A stretch of DNA of 64,000 bases from an uncultured Duncaniella sp. (GCA_910587515.1 CAJULW010000038.1:1-64000), one strand, 5' to 3'; positions 1 to 9,063 are shown, counted from the first letter of the stretch. The notes: a model not told the origin generated them from the letters alone. A program made the numbers and translations.

Positions 1-20
1 GACGTGTGCTCTTCCGATCT
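1..20. other. Illumina TruSeq adapter remnant at contig edge
   Basis: The first 20 bases are identical to the 3' end of the Illumina TruSeq index/read-2 adapter (the part ending in GCTCTTCCGATCT). They are library sequence left on the contig and not part of the genome. Genomic sequence starts at about position 21, inside a coding region. Confidence 0.95.
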
Positions 21-176
21 TATCTGGAAAATATCGACGCTCAAAAAGAGTTTGCCGAAACCCTTATCGGTGTATATTATACACGGGAAAATGTAGCCTC
101 TGCCATAAAGAATATGGATTTCCAGGCTATAATCCCGGGCCTATCATCTGACAAATTTCTTAACCTTATATTCTAA
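21..176 (+). CDS. C-terminal fragment of an unidentified protein (partial)
   Basis: An open frame enters from the contig edge directly after the adapter and ends at TAA 174-176. It codes for the last 51 residues of a protein, ending in LSSDKFLNLIF. I do not recognise the family, and no catalytic motif is visible in the piece. It is on the same strand as the glycine cleavage genes and stops 23 bases before gcvT, so it is probably the upstream member of that operon. In Bacteroides relatives a peptidase T gene often lies there, but this C-terminus does not look like PepT to me. Confidence 0.6.
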   Translation, partial: YLENIDAQKEFAETLIGVYYTRENVASAIKNMDFQAIIPGLSSDKFLNLIF

Positions 177-199
177 TTCCAATTTAACATTTCATCTAT

Positions 200-1297
200 A
201 TGGAAGAAATAAAGAAAACCTGCCTATATGACAGACACGTAGCCCTCGGGGCACAAATGAGTCCATTTGCAGGATTTAATATGCCGATACAATATAAAGG
301 TATTGTCGAGGAACACAATGCAGTTAGAAATACATGCGGTGTATTTGACGTTTCGCACATGGGAGAAGTTGAAATAAAAGGCCCGGATGCGGAAAAATTT
401 GTGAATTATATATTTACTAATGATGTATCGACTATATCAGACGGAGCTATCCTTTATGGCATGATGCTCAATGAAAACGGCGGTGTCGTGGATGACCTTT
501 TGGTATACAGATACGGAGCCGATCATTTTTTCCTTGTCATAAACGCATCTAATATAGATAAGGATGTCAGATGGATCAAAAGTAATGTGTCAGGATTTGA
601 TGTCTGTGTGACAGATCTCAGCGAAACATTTGGAGAATTGGCGGTTCAGGGTCCGAATTCGGAATCAGTCATGAAAGATGTGCTTGAAATGGATTGTAAG
701 GACCTTGTGTTTTATACATTCAAAGAAACGAAATGGGACAATAAAACTATTATAATAAGCCGTACCGGATATACGGGAGAAGACGGTTTTGAAATTTACG
801 CGCCTCATAACGTGATTTTGGAAATCTGGGATAGGCTTATGGCTTCAAAAAAGGCAGAGGCTTGTGGACTCGGTTGCCGTGACACGTTGAGATTTGAAGT
901 CGGACTCCCGCTTTACGGTGATGAATTGGCAGATGATATCACCCCGATAGAAGCCGGACTGTCAATGTTTGTAAAGCTTGACAAACCTAAATTTATAGGT
1001 AGGGAAGTTGTCGCGAAACAAAAAGAGCTTGGCGCACCTCGTAAACTTGTAGGCCTTGAGATCCTTGACAAGGCCATCGCCCGTCACGGATATGAAGTGG
1101 TCAATAACGATGAAGAAGTAATCGGTTATATAACTACGGGGTATCGTGGCATTTCGGTTGACAAGAGCATCGCTGTGGCTCTCATTGACACAGCTTTTGC
1201 GGTTAAGGACGGAGAGGTCAAAATCCGTATTCGCCGCAAAGTTTATCCGGCTCGTATAACCGCGAAAAAATTTTATAAAAAATCCTACAAAAAATAA
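200..1297 (+). CDS. gcvT: Glycine cleavage system T protein (aminomethyltransferase)
   Basis: T-protein of the glycine cleavage system. It moves the aminomethyl group from the lipoyl arm of GcvH to tetrahydrofolate, giving 5,10-methylene-THF and ammonia in the cytoplasm. The 365-residue length is normal. The folate-binding GCV_T domain fills residues 8-265 and the C-terminal barrel follows. The conserved NENGGVVDD motif carries the catalytic aspartate at D98 or D99. RTGYTGEDGFEIY and CGLGCRDTLRFEVGLPLYG are standard family signatures. It is followed at 36 bases by gcvH and is part of the gcvT-gcvH-gcvPA-gcvPB-lpdA operon. The C-terminus is lysine-rich. No Shine-Dalgarno sequence is seen before the ATG, as is usual in Bacteroidota. 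Confidence 0.97.
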   Translation: MEEIKKTCLYDRHVALGAQMSPFAGFNMPIQYKGIVEEHNAVRNTCGVFDVSHMGEVEIKGPDAEKFVNYIFTNDVSTISDGAILYGMMLNENGGVVDDLLVYRYGADHFFLVINASNIDKDVRWIKSNVSGFDVCVTDLSETFGELAVQGPNSESVMKDVLEMDCKDLVFYTFKETKWDNKTIIISRTGYTGEDGFEIYAPHNVILEIWDRLMASKKAEACGLGCRDTLRFEVGLPLYGDELADDITPIEAGLSMFVKLDKPKFIGREVVAKQKELGAPRKLVGLEILDKAIARHGYEVVNNDEEVIGYITTGYRGISVDKSIAVALIDTAFAVKDGEVKIRIRRKVYPARITAKKFYKKSYKK

Positions 1298-1333
1298 TAA
1301 CTCAACATTAAAAACATTTTAAATCCAACTATC

Positions 1334-1708
1334 ATGAATAAGACATATTATTCTCAATCACATGAGTACATTACGGTTGACGGAAACATCGGTTATATAG
1401 GAATCAGTGACTATGCACAGCGGGCGCTTGGCAACGTTGTTTATGTCGATATGCCTGAAGAAGGTGACGAAATAGAGGCGGGAGAAGATTTTGGAGCTGT
1501 AGAAAGTGTGAAAGCGGCAAGCGATCTGATCGCTCCTGTCAGCGGTACGGTATTGGAGGCTAACGAACTTTTAGTCGATAATCCAAGATTGATAAACGAA
1601 GATTCCATGGCTAATTGGATTATAAAGATTGAAATCGCGGATCCCTCTCAGCTTGATAGCCTTATGGACGAAGATTCATATAAAGTTCACTGCGAGGCAG
1701 GTCATTAA
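1334..1708 (+). CDS. gcvH: Glycine cleavage system H protein (lipoyl carrier)
   Basis: H-protein, the lipoylated carrier that shuttles the aminomethyl group between the P, T and L proteins. It has 124 residues, the normal size for a single lipoyl/biotinyl-like domain. The lipoylation motif ESVKAASD places the modified lysine at K60. It starts with the usual N-terminal HEY and GYIGISDYAQRALG signatures and ends in the expected short acidic and helical tail. It lies 36 bases after gcvT and 39 before gcvPA. Lipoylation would need ligase or LipA/LipB functions that are not in this window. Confidence 0.97.
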   Translation: MNKTYYSQSHEYITVDGNIGYIGISDYAQRALGNVVYVDMPEEGDEIEAGEDFGAVESVKAASDLIAPVSGTVLEANELLVDNPRLINEDSMANWIIKIEIADPSQLDSLMDEDSYKVHCEAGH

Positions 1709-1747
1709 AAAATGATGTGAAAATTTTTATGATTTAATATTTTTCAA

Positions 1748-3133
1748 GTGGTACACAGATATTTCCCACATACCAAAGACGACATTGACGCAATGCTCAA
1801 GCATTGCGGAATGGAGAGTCTTGATGATCTGTACAGTGATATTCCATCACAACTTAAACTTAAACGCGATTACGACATAAAACCGCAATTAAGTGAAAAG
1901 GAAGTACGTGATTTTTTTGAAGAACTTGCTTTAAGGAACCAGCCATTGACGTGTTTCGCTGGAGCTGGTTTTTATGATCACTACGCTCCGGCTGTAGTGG
2001 ACTCCATATTGTCACGTTCAGAATTTCTGACGGCATACACTCCTTATCAGCCAGAAATCTCGCAAGGGACTCTCCAATATATATTCGAATACCAATCGAT
2101 GATGTCAGAGCTGACCGGTCTTGAGGTATCAAACGCGTCAATGTATGACGGGACGACCGCTGTCGCTGAAGCGATGATGATGGCAGTCGCCCATTCACGT
2201 AAAAAGAACCGTATACTTGTTTCTGCCACCGTTAATCCTATATATAAGGATGTAATTGACACATACGCCCACTACCATGGTATAGCTGTAGACGTCATCC
2301 CTGAATCGGAGGGGGTCACTGATCTTGAAGCTATGCGGGATATGCTTTCTTCTAATGATGTAGCCGGAGTGATTCTTGCCACACCTAATTATTATGGTAT
2401 ATTGGAAGATTATACCGGTGTGGCAGAAACGGTGCATGCAGCCAAGGCATTGCTTATAATGACTGCACCTGCATCGACTCTCGGAGTGATAAAGACACCT
2501 GGACAGTGGGGTGCGGATATCGCGGCCGGAGAGGCGCAATCGCTTGGAATGCCATTGAATTTCGGAGGTCCCTATCTCGGATATATGTGTTGCACAAAAG
2601 CTCTTATCCGCAAATTGCCTGGTAGGATAGTCGGTGTGACGAAAGATGCAGACGGTCAAAGGGTGTTTGTGCTTACGTTACAGGCGCGAGAACAACACAT
2701 ACGTCGCGACAAGGCTACATCAAACATTTGCTCGAATCAGGGACTTATGGCCTTATATGCATCGGTATATCTATCTTTGCTTGGGACTGAAGGATTGAAG
2801 GAAGTGAACGCTATTTCCGCATCTGGAGCTCATTATCTCGCCAGCAGACTTGAAGAATCGGGTGCCTTTGAGTTGAAATATCCAGACAAACCGTTTTTGA
2901 ATGAATTTGTCTTAAAGTTTAAAGGCGAAGTGAAACTTTCTGATTTTATAGAAGTGTGTACGTCATGTGGTTGTCTTCCTGGTGTAATGATCGGTGATGA
3001 CGAACTTCTCGTTTGTGTAACCGAAAATCGCACTCGCGAGGAGATCGACCGTTATGTCTGGAGAGCGGAAACATTCGCGAAAGCCATATCTCCATTCGAT
3101 AATAAAACTCAAACAGAGATTCCACAGCCATGA
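1748..3133 (+). CDS. gcvPA: Glycine dehydrogenase (decarboxylating) subunit 1
   Basis: N-terminal half of the PLP-dependent P-protein, which decarboxylates glycine. It is encoded separately here, as in Thermotoga and Bacillus; many Bacteroides carry one fused gene of about 950 codons. The 461-residue length matches subunit 1. Motifs include the N-terminal YFPHT, FAGAGFYDHYAPAVVDSI, PYQPEISQGTLQ and the LTLQAREQHIRRDKATSN region. The start is GTG at 1748. The stop overlaps the start of gcvPB by four bases (ATGA), so the two subunits are translationally coupled, fitting an equimolar heteromer. The PLP lysine is in gcvPB. Confidence 0.96.
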   Translation: MVHRYFPHTKDDIDAMLKHCGMESLDDLYSDIPSQLKLKRDYDIKPQLSEKEVRDFFEELALRNQPLTCFAGAGFYDHYAPAVVDSILSRSEFLTAYTPYQPEISQGTLQYIFEYQSMMSELTGLEVSNASMYDGTTAVAEAMMMAVAHSRKKNRILVSATVNPIYKDVIDTYAHYHGIAVDVIPESEGVTDLEAMRDMLSSNDVAGVILATPNYYGILEDYTGVAETVHAAKALLIMTAPASTLGVIKTPGQWGADIAAGEAQSLGMPLNFGGPYLGYMCCTKALIRKLPGRIVGVTKDADGQRVFVLTLQAREQHIRRDKATSNICSNQGLMALYASVYLSLLGTEGLKEVNAISASGAHYLASRLEESGAFELKYPDKPFLNEFVLKFKGEVKLSDFIEVCTSCGCLPGVMIGDDELLVCVTENRTREEIDRYVWRAETFAKAISPFDNKTQTEIPQP

Positions 3134-4620
3134 ATAAAAAATATTACGGTAAGTTGATTTTTGAGCTATCCCGTCCGGGACGTAGGGGATACAGCCTGCC
3201 TCAAAATAATTATGATGACGTTCTTCATATATTGCCGAACAACCTGCTTCGCGACGAGGCTCCGAAGCTTCCGGAAGTTGACGAGCCGACTGTTGTAAGG
3301 CATTATACAAATATGTCTACAAATAACTTCGGAGTTGACACCGGCTTTTATCCTCTCGGATCCTGTACGATGAAGTACAATCCCAAGATCAACGAAGAAA
3401 TGGCTTCGCTTCCGGCTTTCAAAGCTTTACATCCGTTTCAGCCGTCTGCTACCGTGCAGGGTGCACTAGAGGCGTATTATACATTGCAGTCTTTGCTGAG
3501 CGAAATAGGTGGAATGGCTGAATTTACCTTAAATCCTTATGCCGGTGCGCATGGAGAGCTGACTGGGCTGATGGTGATACGTGCGTATCATGAAAGCCGT
3601 GGCGATATAAAAAGGGATAAGGTGATAATCCCCGATTCGGCCCATGGCACAAATCCGGCATCTGCAGCTGTCGCAGGCTTGAAGGTCGTAGAGGTAAAAA
3701 GCCTCGCGGATGGCACTGTCGATGTCGAAGCGTTGAAAGCTTTACTTGACGACACGGTCGCTGCCGTCATGATGACAAATCCGAATACCGTAGGTATATT
3801 TGAAAGCAATATACCTAAGATCGCGGAGTTGGTGCATGGTAGCGGGGCTTTGCTCTATTACGACGGGGCCAATCTGAATCCGCTCCTTGGTGTCGCAAGA
3901 CCAGGTGACATGGGTTTTGATGTCATGCATATAAATCTTCATAAGACTTTTTCGACCCCTCATGGTGGTGGTGGACCGGGAGCCGGTCCGGTCGGAGTCA
4001 GAGCCGGTTTGGAAAAATTTTTGCCGAATCCTCGTGTGGTCAAGCATACCGTGGAAGAAGAGAATATATTCGGACTTGATTTCGGTACGGAAAAATCACC
4101 ACTGTCGTTGGGCCGCATATCGGCATGGCTCGGTAATTTCGCTGTAGAACTTCGTGCTTTGTCCTACATCCTGTCTCTTGGATGTGACGGGTTGAAAATG
4201 GCCGGGCCGCTTGCGACACTCAATGCCAATTATATCAAGGAGTCATTACGCGATCTTTATGAATTACCTATAGACCGTGTATGCAAGCATGAGTTCGTTT
4301 TTGACGGTCTCGCGGATAAGTCAACAGGCATCACCACATTGAATGTCGCAAAGCGCCTTCTTGATTATGGATTCCATGCCCCGACGATTTATTTCCCGTT
4401 GCTGTTCCACGAATCACTGATGATCGAACCTACAGAGACTGAAAGCAAAGAAACACTCGATGAGTTCATATCCGTGATGCGGAAAATCGCATATGAAGCG
4501 AAAGAATCACCGGAAATACTTAAAAATGCGCCACTCGAAACCCCCATACGCAAACCGGATGACACTTCCGCAGCGTTGAATCCGGTGGTAACATATTCAG
4601 GAATGCCAAGCTCTTGCTGA
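3130..4620 (+). CDS. gcvPB: Glycine dehydrogenase (decarboxylating) subunit 2
   Basis: C-terminal, PLP-binding half of the P-protein. The 496-residue length is normal for subunit 2. The PLP Schiff-base lysine is K272 in the motif NLHKTFSTPHGGGGPG. Other signatures are FYPLGSCTMKYNP near the N-terminus, DSAHGTNPASA and YYDGANLNPLLG. Its ATG overlaps the gcvPA stop by four bases and its stop is one base before the lpdA ATG. This tight packing says that P-protein halves and L-protein are made together. Confidence 0.97.
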   Translation: MNKKYYGKLIFELSRPGRRGYSLPQNNYDDVLHILPNNLLRDEAPKLPEVDEPTVVRHYTNMSTNNFGVDTGFYPLGSCTMKYNPKINEEMASLPAFKALHPFQPSATVQGALEAYYTLQSLLSEIGGMAEFTLNPYAGAHGELTGLMVIRAYHESRGDIKRDKVIIPDSAHGTNPASAAVAGLKVVEVKSLADGTVDVEALKALLDDTVAAVMMTNPNTVGIFESNIPKIAELVHGSGALLYYDGANLNPLLGVARPGDMGFDVMHINLHKTFSTPHGGGGPGAGPVGVRAGLEKFLPNPRVVKHTVEEENIFGLDFGTEKSPLSLGRISAWLGNFAVELRALSYILSLGCDGLKMAGPLATLNANYIKESLRDLYELPIDRVCKHEFVFDGLADKSTGITTLNVAKRLLDYGFHAPTIYFPLLFHESLMIEPTETESKETLDEFISVMRKIAYEAKESPEILKNAPLETPIRKPDDTSAALNPVVTYSGMPSSC

Positions 4621-4621
4621 T

Positions 4622-5953
4622 ATGACGACTTACGATTTAATCGTTATAGGAGCCGGCCCCGGTGGCTATGAAACAGCCGTCGAGGCTGTGGCTCTTGGTA
4701 AGAAGACGGCTCTCATCGAACGTGACAAGATTGGAGGTACGTGTCTTAACAGAGGTTGCATCCCGACAAAGGCTTTATGCAGGTCTGCTGAAGTTATGAC
4801 GACCTTATCAGATGCATCATCTTTCGGAATAGAAAGTACAGGAGTTTCCGTTAATTTTTCGGAAGTGATGAATCGGAAAGACCGTATAGTCAATGAACTT
4901 CGAGATGGCGTGGCGACTTTGATAAAAGATGTCGATCTGATAAGCGGTGAAGCTGTATTCCTGTCTAAATCCGTTATACGGGTGAATGATGAGGAATATA
5001 CCGCACCGGAAATAATAATTGCGACCGGGTCAATGCCATCAACCCTTGACATTCCAGGTAAAGAAAACGCTCTGTCAAGTGATGATATACTTTCGCTCGA
5101 GTATCTTCCCAAAAGTCTCGCCATAATCGGAGGAGGGGTGATCGGGATGGAATTTGCTTCAGTGTTCGCTTCTTTTGGAGTGGAAGTTACCGTGCTCGAA
5201 TACTGTAAGGAAATTCTGCCGTCGTTTGACATTGAAATTGCCAAACGCCTGAGAATGTCTTTAAAACGTCGCGGAATCACTGTCATAACCGGTGCGAAAG
5301 TCACCTCAATTCCGGAAAAAGGAATTGTGAATTATGAACTGAAAGGTAAGCATAAGAGCGTAGAGACCGAAATTGTTTTGATGGCGGTTGGACGCAAACC
5401 GGTTATACCTGACGGTCTAAAGGAGCTTGGAGCTGTTATAGAACGAGATGCTATCTCAGTGGGTGACGACATGTGTGTAAGATTTACGGATGGCATCGAT
5501 TCCAACGATGTCAGGATCTATGCCATCGGTGATGTCAATGCCAGGTGTATGCTCGCCCATGTAGCCACCATGCATGGACTCGTTGCGTTAGGATTATCCG
5601 AATTGAAAGATATCATACCGTCGGCTGTGTTTACAAATCCGGAATGTGCTACCGTTGGTTTGACGGAGGAAAAATGCATTAATGAAGGTCGAAATATCAA
5701 AATTGGCAAAGCCACATTCCGTTCGAACGGTAAGGCATTGTCAATGGGTGAGACCGATGGGCTTGTCAAAATCATAGTCGATGCAGATTCTGATGAGATT
5801 CTCGGATGCCATATCTGCGGAGCGCATGCTTCTGATATGGTACAGGAGATGGCCACAGCCATGAATGCTGGGATAAAATCAGCATTAATCAAAGATGCGG
5901 TACATGCTCATCCAACACTTTCGGAGTTAGTCAAGGCTGCAGTGCCGAAATAG
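4622..5953 (+). CDS. lpdA: Dihydrolipoyl dehydrogenase (L protein)
   Basis: FAD- and NAD-dependent disulfide oxidoreductase that reoxidises the dihydrolipoyl arm of GcvH. The N-terminal FAD-binding GxGxxG is at residues 10-15. The redox-active pair is C41 and C46 in GGTCLNRGCIPTK. A second NAD-binding motif (IIGGGVIGMEFASVF) lies mid-protein, and the C-terminal HAHPTLSE carries the His-Glu pair of the dimer interface active site. At 443 residues it is slightly short but complete. Being last in the gcv operon, with only one base after gcvPB, it is probably the glycine-cleavage L-protein and not the partner of a 2-oxoacid dehydrogenase. Confidence 0.97.
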   Translation: MTTYDLIVIGAGPGGYETAVEAVALGKKTALIERDKIGGTCLNRGCIPTKALCRSAEVMTTLSDASSFGIESTGVSVNFSEVMNRKDRIVNELRDGVATLIKDVDLISGEAVFLSKSVIRVNDEEYTAPEIIIATGSMPSTLDIPGKENALSSDDILSLEYLPKSLAIIGGGVIGMEFASVFASFGVEVTVLEYCKEILPSFDIEIAKRLRMSLKRRGITVITGAKVTSIPEKGIVNYELKGKHKSVETEIVLMAVGRKPVIPDGLKELGAVIERDAISVGDDMCVRFTDGIDSNDVRIYAIGDVNARCMLAHVATMHGLVALGLSELKDIIPSAVFTNPECATVGLTEEKCINEGRNIKIGKATFRSNGKALSMGETDGLVKIIVDADSDEILGCHICGAHASDMVQEMATAMNAGIKSALIKDAVHAHPTLSELVKAAVPK

Positions 5954-5975
5954 TAAATGACTTTTTTCAGCCTAT

Positions 5976-6031
5976 AAATTATTTCCGTACGATGATGCGT
6001 TTTAGCGCGTTTCATCGTGCGGAAATAATTT
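5976..6031. terminator. Bidirectional terminator overlapping the DUF4924 stop region
   Basis: Arms at 5976-5995 and 6012-6031 pair over 20 bases with one G-U wobble, around a 16-base loop. It sits between the convergent lpdA (+) and DUF4924 (-) genes. The right arm is the last codons of the DUF4924 gene, so coding sequence doubles as terminator stem. The T-rich tail is weak on both sides. Confidence 0.75.
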
Positions 6032-6559
6032 GTCTTCTCTATCAAGGTGATAGTTTTTACTTAACGACGCAAGAAATTTAGATATCTGCGCAACAGCATT
6101 TTGCGTTTCGGGTGTTACATCCTTGTTCTGTAATCGAAGCATCAACATTCCGTATAGAGCGTTGAAACAAGTCTCGATTTCCCCTGTCGGATTTTCACCG
6201 GATTTGGCCCTCAATTCTACGATATAAGGCAGTGCTTTATAAAATTCGGCTGTATATTGAGAGAATCGTGGATCTTTAAGAAGTGCAAGGTGGAGATCTG
6301 TGAGTTGGATAATAACATTTTTGTTAAGTTGAAGATGTCCGCATTTTTCCACATTCTCCCGACGCATCATATCAATCAGAGATTCGTACCATTCCGTCAT
6401 TTCTTTTTTTTGTGGATCGGTTAGCTGGAATTTATTGATGACATTGGTCTCGATTTTGTCGATATCAAGATCATTCGCGCGTATAATATCCTCAATCTGC
6501 CACATATAGAGCAGATATTCCGCTATGTTTTCTTTATTTTTGAGTGATGCTATATACAT
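6002..6559 (-). CDS. DUF4924 family protein
   Basis: Cytoplasmic helical protein of 185 residues with no signal peptide. The N-terminal IAEYLLYMWQIEDIIRA motif is what I associate with the Bacteroidota-restricted DUF4924 family; its function is unknown. It is transcribed away from menD, and the two genes share a divergent promoter region at 6592-6649. It is convergent with the gcv operon, and its last codons form one arm of the terminator hairpin at 5976-6031. Family assignment is from memory of the motif. Confidence 0.8.
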   Translation of the reverse strand: MYIASLKNKENIAEYLLYMWQIEDIIRANDLDIDKIETNVINKFQLTDPQKKEMTEWYESLIDMMRRENVEKCGHLQLNKNVIIQLTDLHLALLKDPRFSQYTAEFYKALPYIVELRAKSGENPTGEIETCFNALYGMLMLRLQNKDVTPETQNAVAQISKFLASLSKNYHLDREDKLFPHDETR

Positions 6560-6591
6560 TGATTATATTTTATTCTGTGAAAGTGTAATCA

Positions 6592-6599
6592 CAAAAGTA
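6592..6599 (-). promoter_or_regulatory. -7 promoter element of the DUF4924 gene
   Basis: TACTTTTG on the minus strand fits the Bacteroidota TAnnTTTG -7 consensus, 33 bases before the ATG at 6559. No clear -33 TTTG is seen. Confidence 0.6.
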
Positions 6600-6641
6600 G
6601 CACATTCTACATTAATATTATGTGTGCTTGTGTGATTTTCG

Positions 6642-6649
6642 TATTTTTG
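6642..6649 (+). promoter_or_regulatory. -7 promoter element of menD
   Basis: TATTTTTG fits the TAnnTTTG -7 consensus, 19 bases before the menD ATG. It is divergent from the DUF4924 promoter 42 bases away. No clear -33 box. Confidence 0.6.
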
Positions 6650-6668
6650 TGGCATATTTCTATGCTAT

Positions 6669-8354
6669 ATGGATACAACAGACCAGATATCGTGTAACAT
6701 TCTTGCGGATCTTTTGATTGCTCATGGGGTGCGTAACGTTGTGCTTTCACCAGGAAGCCGAAATGCGCCTATAGTCATAGCTCTCTCCAGAAGAACTGAA
6801 TTGAATTGCTATACGGTGGTTGATGAACGCTCGGCCGCATTCATCGCCCTTGGCATGTCGTTGCAGACCGGTGTGCCGGTCGCGATTGTCTGCACAAGCG
6901 GAACCGCACTATTGAACTATGCTCCGGGAGTGGCAGAGGCTTTTTACCGTGGAGTACCGTTGATCGTAATTTCGGCTGATCGTCCGCTTGAATGGATCGA
7001 TCAAGATGACTCCCAAACAATTTGGCAACAAAACGCACTGGCTCCATACGTCAAGCGCAGTTGCGATATAGGGGCTTATTTAAATTATAGTAATGGCGAA
7101 TGGTTTTGCAACCGCGTGATAAACGACCTGCTCATAGAGGCTAATAACGGGCGTAAAGGTCCTGTGCATATAAATATTAGGCTTGATGCTCCACTTGATA
7201 AAACCATGGAATTTGGCGAAGGGCAGAGCAGGGTTATACGCCAATTGTTCCCATCTCAGGAGTTTGTCACACGCGATGCCCGCAGATTGGGCGAAATGTT
7301 GGCGTCACCACGGAAAGTGCTTGTGATCGTCGGATTTCACGAACCGGATGAACGTTTGAACAAGGCACTGACAAGACTGGCTAAACTACCGAATGTCGCA
7401 GTGATGACCGAGACCATTGCCAATCTTCATTCACCATTGTTTATAAATCGTATAGACGCGACTCTATGCCGAATGTCTTCAGAGGAAATGAGTGAATTGA
7501 AACCCGATGTCGTTATTACTGTCGGAGGAGCACTTGTATCACGTCACGTCAAAGAATGGATAAGGTCTATAAAAGACGTAGAACATTGGCATGTCGGCAT
7601 ATCTCATACAACCATAGACTGTTTCAGGCATTTGTCACTTCGCATTGAAATGGATGCCGCTATATTTATGCGCCAGCTTGCATCCGCGTTGCAAATTTAT
7701 AAGGCGGATTCAAATTATTCTATAAGCTGGCATAATATTTTCGATAGGGCAAAACAACGGCATTCTGAGTATATAGCCGATATACCATGGTCAGATATGA
7801 AAGCTTTTTCTTATTTGATATCAAAGATTCCTTCAGATTGGAATCTGCATTTATCAAATGGCACTCCTGTACGTTATGCTCAATTGATGGATTGTTCACA
7901 TATACACAGGTGTGAATGCAATCGTGGGGTGAGCGGCATCGATGGTTGCACGTCAACAGCTGTCGGATCGTCATATCTATATAGAGACACAACATTATTG
8001 ATAAGCGGAGACATGAGCTGCCAATATGATATTTCAGCATTATCTTCCGGACTGGTGACTCCAAGATTTAAGATGGTAGTTATCTGCAATGGAGGTGGCG
8101 GTATATTCCGCTTCATACAATCGACGTCTGCTTTACCGGAACTTGAAAAATACTTTGTTGTGGGAGTAAACCTACCGTTGTCAAAGTTAGCGGAAGGTTA
8201 TGGATTTTCTTATTTTGAAGCGTCGTCGATGAACGAACTTCAGGACTCTTTTCATAGATTCATAGCGTGTGATGATTCACCAGCGATTTTGGCAATATAC
8301 ACTCCTGGAATTACATCCGCTGAAGTTTTGAAGCGATATTTTGTGCGTGACTGA
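6669..8354 (+). CDS. menD: 2-succinyl-5-enolpyruvyl-6-hydroxy-3-cyclohexene-1-carboxylate synthase
   Basis: Thiamine-diphosphate enzyme that joins isochorismate and 2-oxoglutarate in menaquinone synthesis. The length of 561 residues is typical. The N-terminal pyrimidine-binding domain opens with LLIAHGVRNVVLSPGSRNAP, and the cofactor-activating glutamate is E53 in DERSAAF. The C-terminal ThDP site has GDMSCQYDISAL and NGGGGIFRF. The usual partner menB is not next door. Its 3' end overlaps the convergent MurU-like gene by 44 bases, so both C-termini are encoded on opposite strands of the same DNA. Confidence 0.95.
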   Translation: MDTTDQISCNILADLLIAHGVRNVVLSPGSRNAPIVIALSRRTELNCYTVVDERSAAFIALGMSLQTGVPVAIVCTSGTALLNYAPGVAEAFYRGVPLIVISADRPLEWIDQDDSQTIWQQNALAPYVKRSCDIGAYLNYSNGEWFCNRVINDLLIEANNGRKGPVHINIRLDAPLDKTMEFGEGQSRVIRQLFPSQEFVTRDARRLGEMLASPRKVLVIVGFHEPDERLNKALTRLAKLPNVAVMTETIANLHSPLFINRIDATLCRMSSEEMSELKPDVVITVGGALVSRHVKEWIRSIKDVEHWHVGISHTTIDCFRHLSLRIEMDAAIFMRQLASALQIYKADSNYSISWHNIFDRAKQRHSEYIADIPWSDMKAFSYLISKIPSDWNLHLSNGTPVRYAQLMDCSHIHRCECNRGVSGIDGCTSTAVGSSYLYRDTTLLISGDMSCQYDISALSSGLVTPRFKMVVICNGGGGIFRFIQSTSALPELEKYFVVGVNLPLSKLAEGYGFSYFEASSMNELQDSFHRFIACDDSPAILAIYTPGITSAEVLKRYFVRD

Positions 8355-9063
8355 GTGTTTTCGGATTGCCGATATCAACCCAGTTGAACTTCTCGGAAGG
8401 AATATGCCCTGTAATAAATAATTGTCCGCACATTTCAGTGTAAAATGTCGTAATAGAAAATTTTTGCTCCTTTGTAAATGATTCCAAAACCGGAAATATC
8501 GACGGATTTATTATATGAACTCCTCCAAACGCCAAAGGAATTGATTTTGACAGCGCATCTTCGCTAAATGGCGATCGCGTTTCATCAGTTTTGATGTTTT
8601 TCCAACCTACCATACGTAGATCTCTGTCGAACAAAAGATATCGTGAAGTTTCACGGGGATAAACAAGCAGAGTAGCATCAGCATTGGTCTCGATATGATG
8701 GTGAAGCATCTGAGTGATGTCAAAATCAGTCAGGATATCAGCATTGTGTATGATTATCGGCTCATCACCCTCCAACATTTCATGGGCTTTTAATAATCCA
8801 CCCCCGGTGTCAAGCAAGACATCTCGTTCGTCACTTATTTTTATATTGACCCCGAAATTGTCGTTTTCAGCCAGATAATCTATAATCTGTCCCCCTAAGT
8901 AGTGAATATTTATAACGAACTCCGTTATTCCGATATTTTTTAATTTGGTAATGACCCGTTTGATCATAGGTTCGCCCGCGACTTTAACCAAAGCTTTAGG
9001 CAAGGATTTGGTTATATCTCCAAGACGGCTACCAAGCCCGGCCGCTAAAATCAAAGCTTTCAT
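8311..9063 (-). CDS. MurU-like sugar-1-phosphate nucleotidyltransferase
   Basis: NTP-transferase of 250 residues. The N-terminal MKALILAAGLGSRLGDIT and the downstream PKALVKVAGEPMI form the nucleotide-binding signature, and HNADI supplies the metal-binding aspartate. The size and motifs match MurU (N-acetylmuramate-1-phosphate uridylyltransferase) and related guanylyl- or thymidylyltransferases. The neighbour decides in favour of MurU: the upstream gene encodes an AmgK-like kinase, the partner enzyme of the MurNAc recycling bypass. The ATG at 9061-9063 overlaps the upstream TGA (ATGA), so a TTG start six bases earlier is unlikely. Substrate is inferred from context. Confidence 0.85.
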   Translation of the reverse strand: MKALILAAGLGSRLGDITKSLPKALVKVAGEPMIKRVITKLKNIGITEFVINIHYLGGQIIDYLAENDNFGVNIKISDERDVLLDTGGGLLKAHEMLEGDEPIIIHNADILTDFDITQMLHHHIETNADATLLVYPRETSRYLLFDRDLRMVGWKNIKTDETRSPFSEDALSKSIPLAFGGVHIINPSIFPVLESFTKEQKFSITTFYTEMCGQLFITGHIPSEKFNWVDIGNPKTLSHAQNIASKLQRM

